The notes below the pieces were generated by a model. That model saw only the letters and a program-made list of their open reading frames with translations, ran no database searches and was not told the origin of the DNA. A stretch of DNA of 64,000 nucleotides from Ampelocalamus luodianensis (Eukaryota; Streptophyta; Magnoliopsida; Poales; Poaceae). The DNA is taken from contig CM070620.1 of assembly GCA_036346255.1 (NCBI GenBank), positions 16,914,671 to 16,978,670 on the forward strand, written 5' to 3'. Numbering within the stretch: the first letter of the stretch is position 1; every line of letters begins with the position of its first letter. Of the stretch, positions 1-9,603 are shown in pieces. The position numbers and the translations under genes are program-made.

Positions 1-381
1 CCCCTGCCGCAAGAGGCCTTCCAGCTTCCTCAGCTGGAGAGCCCCAAGCCTCCGGCCTACATTGGCCATGGCAGCAGCAGCAACCTCCGGTCATCGACCA
101 CTCTTACAGTACATGACGAAGCCTCCAGATCCACCGCACAGCAACCGCCGATGGATCAGGCGGTTTACATGGCTGCTGGCGACGAGTCGGCCACGGATTG
201 GAGGCTTCTCGACAAGTTCGTTGCGTCTCAGCTGCTCAGCCACGGTGATGCCGCTTCCAAGGAGTCCAGTTACCCCAATCCGGTGCAGGTGTTTCAGGCT
301 GAGAACAAGCATGAAAACGCCTTGGACTACGCTTCGACGTCTGCCCGCTCCGGCGGAGGCGAGGCTGATCTGTGGAAATAG
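1..381 (+). CDS. NAC-domain transcription factor, C-terminal part (5' truncated by window)
   Basis: The frame is open from base 1 to a TAG at 379-381, giving 126 residues. The N-terminal NAC DNA-binding domain would lie upstream, outside the window. The visible part is the variable, presumably transcription-activating C-terminal region. It contains the motif DWRLLDKFVASQL (about residues 66-78), a later NPVQVFQ segment and the ending GGGEADLWK. From family knowledge, a W-x-x-LDKFVASQL block is typical of the VND/secondary-wall group of plant NAC proteins, which act in the nucleus to switch on xylem-vessel and wall genes. No intron is seen, which fits a last exon. The subgroup assignment is less certain than the NAC call, because the DNA-binding domain is missing. 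Codons are GC-rich, unlike the AT-rich sequence that follows. Confidence 0.75.
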   Translation, partial: PLPQEAFQLPQLESPKPPAYIGHGSSSNLRSSTTLTVHDEASRSTAQQPPMDQAVYMAAGDESATDWRLLDKFVASQLLSHGDAASKESSYPNPVQVFQAENKHENALDYASTSARSGGGEADLWK

Positions 382-803
382 CTACCACAAGCATACACAA
401 AACCATATTGGACGCCGTATACAATTTATACCATCCAGATCTGATCTAGTGTACAAATATAGCCGGCTATATATGTCATGATGTATCAAGGTATACATAC
501 ATATACAAAGTAAATATGTAACCGAAGTGGTTATATATGTATTATAATGTAGCTGAAAGCTGAAGCCAAGGAGCTTCAGTAACTGACTTGACAATTTGTA
601 AAAAAAAATAGTCAAGCTGTCGATGGACGTCTATTTGTGCAGTCCATCATTCAAAACGGCAGCTATGGTCGCTGCCGATGCATCAGCAATGTTTATGAAC
701 TTTATACATGTATCATGTATGTCAATTCATTCAAATGGAATGGAAATTTTATTTACTGACAAAATACTCATGTGGTTGACTGGTGCTAGCTGTAGCATGT
801 AGG
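382..803 (+). other. 3' untranslated/downstream region of the NAC gene
   Basis: AT-rich, non-coding sequence with several ATACAT/TATATG runs follows the NAC stop codon. It continues to the copia insertion at 809. No clear poly(A) site was chosen and no other gene is visible. Confidence 0.5.
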
Positions 804-808
804 AATGC

Positions 809-1242
809 TGTTGGAGAGTTCGTATTAGATCTAAATAACGAGTTGTATTAGAGATGGACTCTACTTTGAGACTATGGGCGTGTTTGGCATGGCTCCACTC
901 CAAAACTCTAGGGAGTTGGCCAAAACCACCAAACACCAAAACTCCATAAATTGATGGAGCATTTGCTCTTCGTGGAGTTGGTCGAGCTCTAGTTCATTTT
1001 GGTGGAGCACTCTTTTCCCACTCCAGAATCTCGAAATGAATCTAGACACGGAGTTTCAAGGTAATTACCCACCTTTGCCATCGGTTATAGAGAAAAACGT
1101 TTGAGTTACTGGAGTGACTGCTCCCTGGAGTTTTGGAGTGGAGCTGCTCTGCTGTGGAGCAGAGCCATGCCAAACACGCCTATAAATAAAGGGTGTGGGA
1201 TTCTATGGGATACACAAAACAATTAACCCCCGAAATTCCACA
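809..1242 (+). repeat. copia 5' LTR, enlarged by a MITE
   Basis: The LTR is about 126 bp once the MITE at 876-1180 and its extra TAT are removed. The 3' LTR is 135 bp. The difference is mainly a 9-bp duplication near the 3' LTR end (the ATTCCAGAAATTCCACA region). Boundaries are TG...CA. Confidence 0.9.
876..1180. mobile_element. Tourist-like MITE inside the copia 5' LTR
   Basis: Terminal inverted repeats are perfect over 19 bp (GGCGTGTTTGGCATGGCTC and its complement), with a further G at the left end. The uninterrupted 3' LTR of the same copia serves as an empty site. It reads GAGACTATAAATAAA, whereas the 5' LTR reads GAGACTAT, then the element, then TATAAATAAA, so TAT was duplicated. The interior has many GGAGTGGAG/CTCCACTCC words that extend the inverted repeat and no coding capacity. 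Size (305 bp), a GGGCGTGTTTGG-type end and a 3-bp A/T target duplication suit the Tourist/PIF-Harbinger class. Confidence 0.85.
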
Positions 1243-1253
1243 TGGTATCAGAG
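1243..1253 (+). promoter_or_regulatory. Primer binding site (initiator tRNA-Met) of the copia element
   Basis: TGGTATCAGAG directly follows the CA end of the 5' LTR. This matches the usual complement of the plant initiator tRNA-Met 3' end used to prime reverse transcription. Confidence 0.9.
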
Positions 1254-1300
1254 TTGTTCCCCACCACCCACTACTACAAAAATGTATATATTGGACGCCT

Positions 1301-1682
1301 CATCACAGACGGTTGACCAAAACCGTTTGTATTACATGACATCACAGACGGTTTTAGTTTAGAGACCGTCGATGTTACTGGCTGCGCTAAAAACCGTCTG
1401 TGAACAGGTAATATCACAGACGGTTCATGATAAAAACCGTTTGTAAAGTATCACAGACGGTTCATAATAATAACTGTCTGTAATATTGCTACATATCACA
1501 GACGGTTCGTAATAATAACCGTATGTAATATTGCTACATATCACAGATGGTTTTATGTTGGAAACCGTCTGTGATACTTCACTGGCGGTTCTTATTAATA
1601 ATTGACTGTGATATTACTCCATGTCACAGACGGTTTTTTTTGTTGAAAACCGTCTGTGATAATTATCCTATCACAGACGATG
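1301..1682. repeat. CACTA subterminal repeat array, left
   Basis: About ten diverged copies of TCACAGACGGTT, many paired with AACCGTCTGTGA to make short palindromes, spaced about 20-60 bp apart. In this class such arrays bind the element's own TNPA-type protein. That role is family knowledge, not visible here. Confidence 0.88.
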
Positions 1683-2229
1683 CGCTGTTTCGCTCGCTTA
1701 CATATCATCCGTTGCAGTGTACTCCTCAACAGTCTTCTTCTCCATCTCTGGCGCTACGGTGAGTCCATCGGCGCCACTCCGTGCCTGGTTTTTAGTATCG
1801 CCTCACCTCACTGAGCCCACTCGATCGATCGTGTGGTCCATTTTAGCTGTGTCACCCACGCCGAGCTGCATGTCACCACCGCTACCATCGACGCCAACTC
1901 TTCTCCGGTGAGTGCTTGACCTACCAAGGTCGATTTCCCCACCTATATGTCCCCCTAAAGCTGTGCATGTGCTTCGTTTCAGTTTATTTCCACCGAGAAG
2001 ACCTGTCACCGAGGAGCTTGCCGCCGTTGCCTCTGTTCACCGACGACCAACCACCTTGGACCTTCCCCAGTCGACTTCATTGACACCTTCCTCGTGATCA
2101 AGGTGCTACTGGAGCATAAGCATCCTTTAATTTGAGTAGTTTGGTGTTTACGCTGAAATCGCTAGTGAAGCCCATGGTCACCCTTTTATTTATTTTCAGG
2201 GTTTTCAACACGAACCGTGTGATGGACCA

Positions 2230-3120
2230 AAGCTGGATGTAAGACACTCACCGGTAGGTTTCCTCGACCCACACATGGTCTGTGAGTATACCATCAAGGA
2301 GAATGCACAATTCGTCGAGGATTACATGGTGGACTCATTGCTGACTCACCGCAACAAGCAATTCATACTTTTTCCCTACAACCAGGAATAAGTGCTGCAC
2401 TAGTAGCTATACTTGTTGATTTGTACTTTATAAGCAACACCAACTTAGGTTTAATGACCATGACGACATACCTGTGTAAGTTCCACTGGATTCTAATTGT
2501 AATTATACCAAAACAGAACTTGGTAATATACCTAGATTCCCTAAAGAGGGCCACACACAACTTCACAGTTATCCGAGAATTAATCAACAGGTAAACACAT
2601 TTCCTCAATAGATAACTCTATTGTACAGTCTTTCCTTCCTTGCAATGGTTAAGGCTAAGTTTTTGGAATCACGTAGGTCGTTCAAGACGTACTATCCAAA
2701 AGGAGGGATATACAAGGGAGGGACCCTGCGACACGATCTAAATTTCTCGGTATTCCTAGTACACATTAATCCTATGCAACACTTCATAGTAATGCCTCTC
2801 GAACCAACCAATTCTATTTTTGCAGTGCCACCAGTAGCCGCTGGCCTGCAACCTCTGTGGATTCTATGTTTGCCACAACATGGAACTACTCATCGGTTCC
2901 GTGATAACCAATGATCCTTAGGTTTGTCAATCTTAATGCAATAATTATTTCATACTTATCAATTTATATATGCAGGAATTTAATCTTCGTAGCGACAGGT
3001 TGCGACCATCGCGGAAACTGCGTTGGAACAGAGCCAGCTCATAAAAATTCGAGACACCTTGCTGCATTCTTGAACCGTGATGTTATAAATCCAAATGGGA
3101 AGTTCCACAATGTAGATTGA
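2230..3120 (+). pseudogene. Decayed ULP1/C48-type SUMO-protease-like gene carried by CACTA element 1
   Basis: Three separated reading blocks resemble the C48 cysteine protease domain found in many plant transposon genes. Block one (about 2255-2390) ends LLTHRNKQFILFPYNQE and then a stop. Block two (2481-2592) starts FHWILIVII and contains YLDSLKR, giving the His and Asp of the catalytic triad. Block three (about 2836-2890) reads NLCGFYVCHNMELL, matching the segment around the catalytic Cys. A tail near 3050-3117 reads LAAFLNRDVINPNGKFHN and ends in TGA. Stops and AT-rich spacers (introns or insertions) separate the blocks, so no single frame survives. ULP1 proteases remove SUMO from proteins in the nucleus. 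Whether this one ever served transposition cannot be told. Confidence 0.68.
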
Positions 3121-3204
3121 ACTTGATTGGGATAAGAGATATTGAACTTAACCGTACATGTGTGTAAATGTACATGAATGGTTAATTTTAGTTAATTGAT
3201 TTGT

Positions 3205-3333
3205 AAATTGGATGTGCTTGTTTCTGAAATGAATGTGAATTGAATGTGCTAGCTTGTTTCTGAAATGAATGCAAATTGGATGTGCTAGCTTGTTTCTGAA
3301 ATAAATGCGAATTGGATGTGCTTGTTTCTAAAA
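3205..3333. repeat. Tandem repeat of about 35 bp, 3-4 copies
   Basis: Repeated unit AATTGGATGTGCTAGCTTG followed by TTTCTGAAATGAATG. Some copies lack the TAGC. It lies inside CACTA element 1, just before its right subterminal array. Confidence 0.85.
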
Positions 3334-3338
3334 AAGAA

Positions 3339-3616
3339 TATCACAGACGGTTCCTTAGGACATACCGTCTGTGATGCATCATCTCTCACGAAGGTTTAAT
3401 CTACAAATCATTTGTGATGCATCAGATATCACAGACGGTTTAATATACAAACCGTATGTGATGAAGCAGACATCACAAACGGTTTCATCTACAAACCATC
3501 TGTCGACTATCACAGACGGTTTTAAAACCGCCTGTGATGACTCATATCATCACTGACCCATAGACTCAGACGGCTCACGAAATCGTCTGTGATGACGTTT
3601 TTGAACCGTCTGTGAA
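3339..3616. repeat. CACTA subterminal repeat array, right
   Basis: Repeated TCACAGACGG and CCGTCTGTGA words, partly mutated, up to the right CACTA terminus. A similar array with almost the same final 60 bases is found at 45407-45669. Confidence 0.88.
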
Positions 3617-3635
3617 GACTATTTCTGTAGTAGTG

Positions 3636-4060
3636 AGCCAACCCTAACCCTAACCGTACTCACCTCAGATCCAATCCGCCGCCGCCGCCATTCGTGGTCA
3701 TCCTTGTCGTGTCTGCTTCCTGCGAGCCGCCGCCGTGTTGCTCCACGGGCGAGCTCGCTCATCTCGTGCGTGAGCATAGGCTGTGACTAGGGTGGGCCGA
3801 CGAAGCAACACCGGCATCGCCGCCTCTGGTCACCACCATTGCTCTCCCTCGCCGTCCCTCGCCCCCGATCTGCCATCGCCGCCCATCGTCGCCACCTCTG
3901 GTCGCCGCCATTACTCGCCATTGCCTCTGGTCGCTGCCTCGCCTCTTTCAGTGGAGGAAGAAAGGAACCGAGGAAGGCAGTCATCAAGGTCCGAAGGAAC
4001 GTTGATGTGTAAAGAATTGCCGTGATCGTGGGAGATACGCGCGGCATATCTTGATAGTGA
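3636..4060 (+). other. copia 5' leader between CACTA insertion and gag
   Basis: GC-rich untranslated sequence with GCC/CCG runs. Short frames are open in both directions but show no family resemblance. Two CCCTAA units at its start are not a telomeric array. Confidence 0.5.
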
Positions 4061-4488
4061 TTGACATTGCTATGGTTGTTCGAGAAGATAACCCCTGAGG
4101 AAATTGAGGTTGCGAGGAAGAAGAAAGAAGCCGCAATGAAGGCGGTAGAAGAGAACAGGAAGGCAGTTGTTGAGACTACTTCCCCGCTAGTAGCTCAAGG
4201 TGACATGAGAAGCATGTTACTGGACCTCTTCGCGATAGGTATGATAGGTCTGAGATTTGGTGTAGGGTCATTCGACTTAAAGCTGGAGCTAATGCCGAAT
4301 GATGTAAAGTTGGACGGAAGTAAGAATTACCTGAGTTGATCTAGAAGAGCTCAGCTAATTCTGAGGACGAAGGGGGTGGAGCAGTACCTGCAAGAGACTT
4401 GTGTTGAGCTTGCAGACAAGATGATAAGGATTGCCCCGCGTAATGACATACATACCAATAAATGAAGATTCAAAACACTATCACAAGG
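4061..4488 (+). pseudogene. copia gag, N-terminal part (broken)
   Basis: The frame that includes NDVKLDGSKNYLS (ending about 4337) and, past a stop, RRAQLILRTKGVEQYLQETC is the UBN2-type gag segment of grass copia elements. The stop falls where the family normally has Trp (SKNYLS-stop-SRRAQ). Upstream, a charged coiled-coil-like stretch (EEIEVARKKKEAAMKAVEE) precedes it. Gag would form the cytoplasmic virus-like particle. The gene is interrupted by the insertion at 4489-5158 and resumes at about 5164. Confidence 0.75.
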
Positions 4489-5158
4489 TTAAAACTAAAC
4501 TTAAGGTTCATAATTATACTTCGTTTGAAAGAATGCGACTACGACTTTGTTTGTGTGAGTGTAGGTATTATGGATGTCCCAAAAATAGTGCGGGCCAGTG
4601 GGAGGAGAAGGAGGCCGGCCCAAGAGAGAAGGTCCGCGATGGAAGAGCAAAAGGGAGCCCATCAAAAGAGAGGAGGCCCAAGGCAAGGAGCAAAGCCCAC
4701 CTACATGACCAAGACCCAAACTTCATGAAGCCCAAGACACAAATAGTGTTCGACATGAACAGTGCATGTGAACAGTGCATGCATGAATAGTGCCATCATA
4801 AACAGTAAACCCGAATAGCCCCTAGGACGAGACTATATATTAAGGGGTAGACCCCCATTGTAAGGGAGACCGACGTTTAATAATAAAAAAAAGATAGCAG
4901 ATTGCTCTTATTTCTTCCAAGTATGGCCGAACCAACTTGAGAGGAATTAGGAGTTCCAAAAATCAAGATCGTTCAGCCTTTCCGCTGGGAATTGGGAGCA
5001 TGATAGGGCTTCGCTTGGTGGTCGTGAAGTCCAGCGCGTGTGATCTCGCGAATTAAAAAGTGTTTATTCTTGTATTGGCAACGGATGATCACTACGATTC
5101 AAGAGGCTACACGTGAGTATCTTGATCCTACGTCAAGAAGATCGGCGACCCCGTATCA
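4489..5158. mobile_element. Probable solo LTR inserted in copia gag
   Basis: A 670-bp non-coding block separates two halves of gag. It is bordered by the direct repeat TATCACAAGGT (4479-4489 and 5154-5164), within which CAAGG would be the 5-bp target duplication. The right end is CA, as expected for an LTR. The left end is TT rather than TG, so one base must have changed. Promoter-like sequence (CTATATATTAAGGGG, about 4831) and a TAATAAAAA stretch are present. The family was not recognised. Confidence 0.5.
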
Positions 5159-5163
5159 CAAGG

Positions 5164-5812
5164 TGAGCATGGATTGAAGGATGTGGAACACTACCAATTC
5201 TGTGGTGGTAGCTTGGTTGCTAACTTCGATGTCTCCATCCATCGCTCGGATGGCGGAGATGATGCAGAGTGCACCGGCAATGTGGAAGATGCTAAGCAAC
5301 ATGTACTCTGGGACAGGAAATGTGATGATAATGGTGGAGGTCTAGGGCAAGGTGGAGGCCCTAAAATAGGAGGAGAACACCGTCCAAGAGTATACTAGTG
5401 AACTGCAACAACTGTAGGCAGATTTAGATTACTATGATCCACTGTAATTAACATATACTGGTGATATTGAGACTGGTAGGGTGTGGCTGCAACGCGGACA
5501 GGTTACACACTTTCTAAAGGAACTGAACCCAAAGTTTGAGAGTAGAAAGGCTGCCATGTTTCACTTGGCAAACTTGCCTACTATGGAGGAGGCTATTCGG
5601 GCTATAGTGCAGGAGGACGTTTGACTACGAGTAATAAGGGACAACAACCCGGTCAGATCCGCATATGCCATACCTGATAATATGGAGTGCTACAAATGTG
5701 GAATGAGAGGACATCTGATCCGTGCTTGTCCTTCTCCACAGTATAGAGGTCGAGGTGGAGGTCGTGGTGGTCGTGGAGGCCGAGGTGGAGTTCTCTCCTA
5801 TCACTGATGGTG
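5164..5812 (+). pseudogene. copia gag, C-terminal part with zinc knuckle
   Basis: Gag resumes after the insertion in the frame giving WNTTNSVVVAWLLTS and KMLSNMYSGTGNVM (about 5182-5335). The preceding codon is TGA where Trp is usual. Further on, KFESRKAAMFHLANLP and the zinc knuckle CYKCGMRGHLIRAC (about 5693-5734, C-x2-C-x4-H-x4-C) are visible, followed by an RG-rich tail. The knuckle would bind the element's RNA. Frameshifts and stops separate the blocks. The protease that should follow is absent. Confidence 0.8.
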
Positions 5813-7735
5813 ATAGTCAACAGGAGGAGAACAAAGAGAGTGAACGAGAAGAAGAAGAAAAAGTCATTGTGGGGACAATTCCGTGCCCAAACATAACGGA
5901 ATATACAAGAGATCTAAAAGAATTGAAGGTTTATCAACGAAAATGCTTTGTAAAACAGGGGGAGAAGCAGAGAGACAAGCAGTCAACATCTGAGCCACCA
6001 ACGGTAGAGCTTTCTGAACAGCCTTCTGAATAGCCTTCTGAACAGCCAGCCTTGTCAGTTCATCCAGTCCCAAATCTCTCATTGGGTCTCTCTCCATCAA
6101 GTTCCTTGCCTCCCCTTAGGGCGAGTGGTAATATTCATTCTAATCACTCCCATCTAGAGTTACCACTTGCACAACGTAGGAAAACTAGAGCTAATGTAGG
6201 AAAGCCTCCAGTTCGGTATGACTTTAAGCATGACATTGCAAATTTCATCTTATATTTCCATATCTCACCTGCATACAAAGCATTCATTGCATCTCTTCAG
6301 ATAGTGCATGTTTCAAAGGGTTGGTGAGCTGCTAAGCAGGATCCTAAGTGAAAGGATGCCATGAAGAAGGAACTTAGTGCACTTCAGAAGAACAAGACAT
6401 GAGATCTTGTTCCACTTCCAGCAGGAAAAATGGCTGTAGGATGCAAATGAGTGTTTACAACTAAGCAAACCCCTGAAGACAAGATAGAGAGATACATGGC
6501 ACAGTTGGTTGCAAAAGGTTATAGTCAAACATATGGGATAGACTATGATGAGACCTTTGCATCGGTGGCGAAGATGAGCATGGTAAGAACGTTGATCTCC
6601 TATGCAACTAACATCGGATGGCCCCTACATCAGTTGGATGTGAAGAATGTTTTTCTACATGGTGATTTACAAGAGGAGGTATACATGGTGATTCAGTATC
6701 TAAGGGCGTGGTTTGATAGATTAAGGCGTGCAATCTGTAGTACGTGCTATTCTCAGTGCAATAGAGATCATATTGTGTTTTATAGGTATAGAGGATCACA
6801 TATCACCATATTGGCAGTCTATGTTGATGATATTGTGATTACTGGAGATGATGACGAGGAAATCAAGTCCTTAAAGAAAAAAAATTAGGAGAAACATTTG
6901 TGGTGAAAGATCTTGGATCTCTTTGATACTTTCTTGGGATTGAGATTGCGTGTTTTTCGAATGATATAGTTCTCTCCCAGAGGAAATATGTCCTTGATCT
7001 GCTGGCAGAAACAGGTATACTTGAGTGTCGCCCTATTGCTTCACATATTGATAGGAATCACAAGCTATGTGCTAAGTCGGGAGATCCAGTTGACAAGGAA
7101 ACTTATCAAAGGCTTGTTGGGCATCTCATCTATTTGTGTCATACAAGACCTGATATTTCATATGTAGTGAGTGTGGTTAGTCGATATATGCATGATCCCA
7201 GAACAGGACATATGAATATTGTCTATCGAATCCTGCGATGTTTGAAGAATAGCCCTAAGAAAGGCCTCTTGTTTAGGAAGAATCAATATTTGAATGTGGA
7301 AGGGTATTGCGATGCTGATTGGACAAGTAGTGTGGATGACAGGAGGTCTACTTCTAGATATTGCATCTTTGTGAGAGGTAACCTTGTGTCATGGAGAAGC
7401 AAGAAGCAGGAGATTGTAGCTCGGTCTACTGTAGAGGCAGAGTACAGAGCAATAACGTTGAGTGTGAGTGAAATGATATAGATAAATGGTTTATTATCCG
7501 AGCTTCGAATATAAAGGAATAAGCTCTTGGTATTGCATTGTGACAATAAATTTGCAATCAACATTGCTAACAATCCAGTTCAACATGATTGTACCAAGCA
7601 CGCTGAGATTGATAGGTTTTTCATCAAGAAAAAGCTCGATGGCAGAATATTTAAGTTGGAGTATGTTAAATCTGATGAGCAGCTGACTAACTGTTTTACT
7701 AAAAAGTTAGGTCCTAGTGAGGGTGCTACAATATG
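5813..7735 (+). pseudogene. copia pol remnant: integrase tail, reverse transcriptase, RNase H
   Basis: The acidic linker (EREEEEKVIVG, ELKVYQRK) normally lies between integrase and reverse transcriptase, so protease and the integrase core have been deleted. RT begins near 6200 and is clear at 6451-6690 (YMAQLVAKGYSQTYGIDYDE, QLDVKNVFLHGDLQEEVYM). A further deletion follows. The catalytic YVDDIVITGDD motif lies at about 6820-6855. RNase H-type sequence spans about 7130-7720 (HTRPDISYVVS, GYCDADWTS, then VLHCDNKFAINIANNP). Several in-frame stops and frameshifts show it is dead. It would have copied element RNA into DNA. Confidence 0.88.
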
Positions 7736-7782
7736 TAACATAATGGACATGATTGATATCTTCAGCCTATCTCGAGGGAAAG

Positions 7783-7917
7783 TGTTGGAGAATTCGTGTT
7801 AGATCTAAATAATGAGTTATATTTGAATCGGACTCTACTTTGAGACTATAAATAAAAGGTGTAGGATCCTACAAGATATAAACAACAATTAACCCCCGAA
7901 ATTCCAGAAATTCCACA
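7783..7917 (+). repeat. copia 3' LTR (uninterrupted)
   Basis: The TGTTGGAGAATTCGTG start and TTCCACA end match the 5' LTR. This copy lacks the MITE and so shows the pre-insertion sequence. Followed by the target duplication AATGC. Confidence 0.92.
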
Positions 7918-8195
7918 AATGCTCCTGAGAACGGAGCCGGGAACAACTTTTTTACAGCGAGAGGTATGTAAAATATAGTACATACGGCAACAAATATTCA
8001 GTATCCATACCTTATCTGCATGGTACATTCCCTAGTTTACCTGATCCCGTCGCAATGATACAACAGTCGCAAAAAGAAAATAAAACGGCTGGATTCTCTA
8101 AAGTCTGAACCATTCTGCCTTGCTTTTCACCCAATCTCCAATGTATATACAGCATTCGATGCTCAATTTCTGCGGTATGCTGGATCATTCCTCTT

Positions 8196-8387
8196 TCATT
8201 TTGCATCACACATATCAGTAGCTTCATCACAGAAACCATCACGGTCCAGAAGTTTTGGTTGTGGGACACTTAAAAGAGGGGAGGAAGGGCTCCCATATAT
8301 ATTTAGGCGACTGTTGCCACATCCAAGGCTTTTCCGGGTGCTGACCCCTGTTACGGGGTTGGTTCCCCTTGCATATTTGCATAAAGC
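8196..8387 (-). pseudogene. TL17: Exon 5 (last) of the TL17-like pseudogene
   Basis: The acceptor CCTCGTAG precedes ALCKYARGTNPVTGV. The frame is open to a TGA at 8196-8198 with the conserved C-terminus DRDGFCDEATDMCDAK. This is the best-preserved exon. Confidence 0.88.
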
Positions 8388-9088
8388 CTACGAGGGAATT
8401 ATCAGCATAAATCGTCTCCTGTTTGCGTGCTTATAATTATACAAGAGTTACGTCAAAAAAAATTATACAAGAGAGAACTAACACAAACATTGAAGATGGA
8501 CCCTGAAGATCATCAGAAATAACATGGCATAGGGTAATCCATTGGTATATCATAGTTCGGTGGATAATGCGAAACAAAATACTTAAATATTGCATTCAAA
8601 ATTAGTTTTGACCTTTCATGAAAAAAGGCAATGTTTCTCAACTTCTCATGCATTTGTCACTAATGCTTGACATGAGGAAAATGCATTGTCTGGTCAGGCT
8701 AAAACATTGAGCACATGGAGTTTTCTTCCTAGGGAAACAAGACATCACGGCCAGGAGGCAATAGTCAAAGTCCATATCATGATACTCCGGGAGGACATCT
8801 GGATAATTTTGGTTTTCTTCTATGATTTGCTTGGGCATTGTTAACAGTTTATTGGCCAGCTTTTACAAACTAGTAGCACACGAATCAAACAACAAGGATT
8901 CATAAAGCACATTAAATTATACTTATCAACACTTCAGATCAGGAACAAAGGAAAGGCACATCTTTGAAACTGATGTGCTCGACTTCTTATCAGACAGAAT
9001 CATGAGATTCGTAAATGTTGTTTTAGAAGAATCATAAACCTAAGTGACAGAATTATGCGATAATACTTTCATTTTGGTAAGTATGTAC

Positions 9089-9218
9089 CTGTTTCTGTGG
9101 TAGGTCAAAAACAGCATCACTGAAGTCAGCGCCTCCAATGATTGCTCCACCGAGATCACTACAGTATAAGGACTGACCGTACAAGCACAGCATTTGTGAG
9201 GTTAGCTTCATTGAGAAC
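9089..9218 (-). pseudogene. TL17: Exon 4 of the TL17-like pseudogene, frameshifted
   Basis: Acceptor GTTGGCAG and donor GTACAT. It reads VLNEANLTNAVLVRSVL, then an extra base puts TAG and TGA in frame. The next frame restores SDLGGAIIGGADFSDAVFD and ends QKQ. Phase 0 at both ends, compatible with exons 3 and 5. Confidence 0.85.
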
Positions 9219-9497
9219 CTGCCAACAATATTCAAAGTTTCAAAGCTTGCTTGAAGGTGAATCTGTCTTGGAATTATTTATTTGGACAACTTTCCCTATT
9301 GCAAATTAAGAACAGGAGCAAAGGCTCCACTAGTTCCATCAGTGAATTACATTGAATCTGACTTCACAATTGCAAGTCCTATATAACACCAGAAGTAATA
9401 TAAGAACGTGACTTCACAATATGCTTCATTACATTTTTTTCGCAAAAATTAGTGCATTGGGTCTCTTCCTCCTTTATAATGCAAAATCCTCTAGACC

Positions 9498-9603
9498 AAT
9501 AAGTATCCCCTGTGCAACAGAAGATGTGGATAACAATAAGTATCCCCTGTGCAACAGAAGATGTGGATAACAATAAGTATCCCCTGTGCAACAGAAGATG
9601 TGG
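9498..9603. repeat. 37-bp tandem repeat, 2.9 copies
   Basis: The unit begins AATAAGTATCCCCTGTGCAA and continues CAGAAGATGTGGATAAC. The copies are identical as far as I can see. It lies in the intron upstream of pseudogene exon 4. Confidence 0.93.

Larger units (their letters stand above)
1269..3635 (+). mobile_element. CACTA (En/Spm) element 1, non-autonomous derivative
   Basis: The left end is CACTACTACAAAAATG and the right end is TTTCTGTAGTAGTG, complementary CACTA termini. Both ends carry arrays of the subterminal motif TCACAGACGG and its complement. The flanking trinucleotides are ACC and AGC, so the expected 3-bp duplication is imperfect. The element lies between the copia primer binding site and the copia leader/gag. 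The interior (about 1790-2240) matches the segment at about 24100-24945 of CACTA element 2 in reverse, including the transposase start region ending in ATGGACCAAAGCTGGATG followed at once by TAA. The TNP2 body is therefore deleted. A ULP1-like protease relic fills the right half. Confidence 0.9.
809..7917 (+). mobile_element. Ty1/copia LTR retrotransposon, decayed, containing nested insertions
   Basis: Near-identical short LTRs lie at 809-1242 and 7783-7917. Each starts with TGTTGGAGA and ends with TTCCACA, and they are flanked by the 5-bp target duplication AATGC (804-808 and 7918-7922). A tRNA-iMet primer binding site follows the first LTR directly, and a purine-rich tract (CTCGAGGGAAAG) precedes the second. 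The order gag, RT, RNase H on the plus strand is that of copia. Protease and most of integrase are absent and the remaining frames carry many stops. Three later insertions sit inside: a MITE in the 5' LTR, a CACTA element in the leader and a solo-LTR-like segment in gag. The flanking duplication shows the outer element is otherwise complete from end to end. Confidence 0.93.

Noticed and set aside
1301..1682. Regularly spaced repeats as a CRISPR array
   Set aside because: Repeats are short, variable, in both orientations and bounded by a CACTA terminus in a plant genome; they are CACTA subterminal motifs.
3641..3656. CCCTAACCCTAACC as an interstitial telomere
   Set aside because: Only two to three units; part of the copia leader beside the CACTA border.
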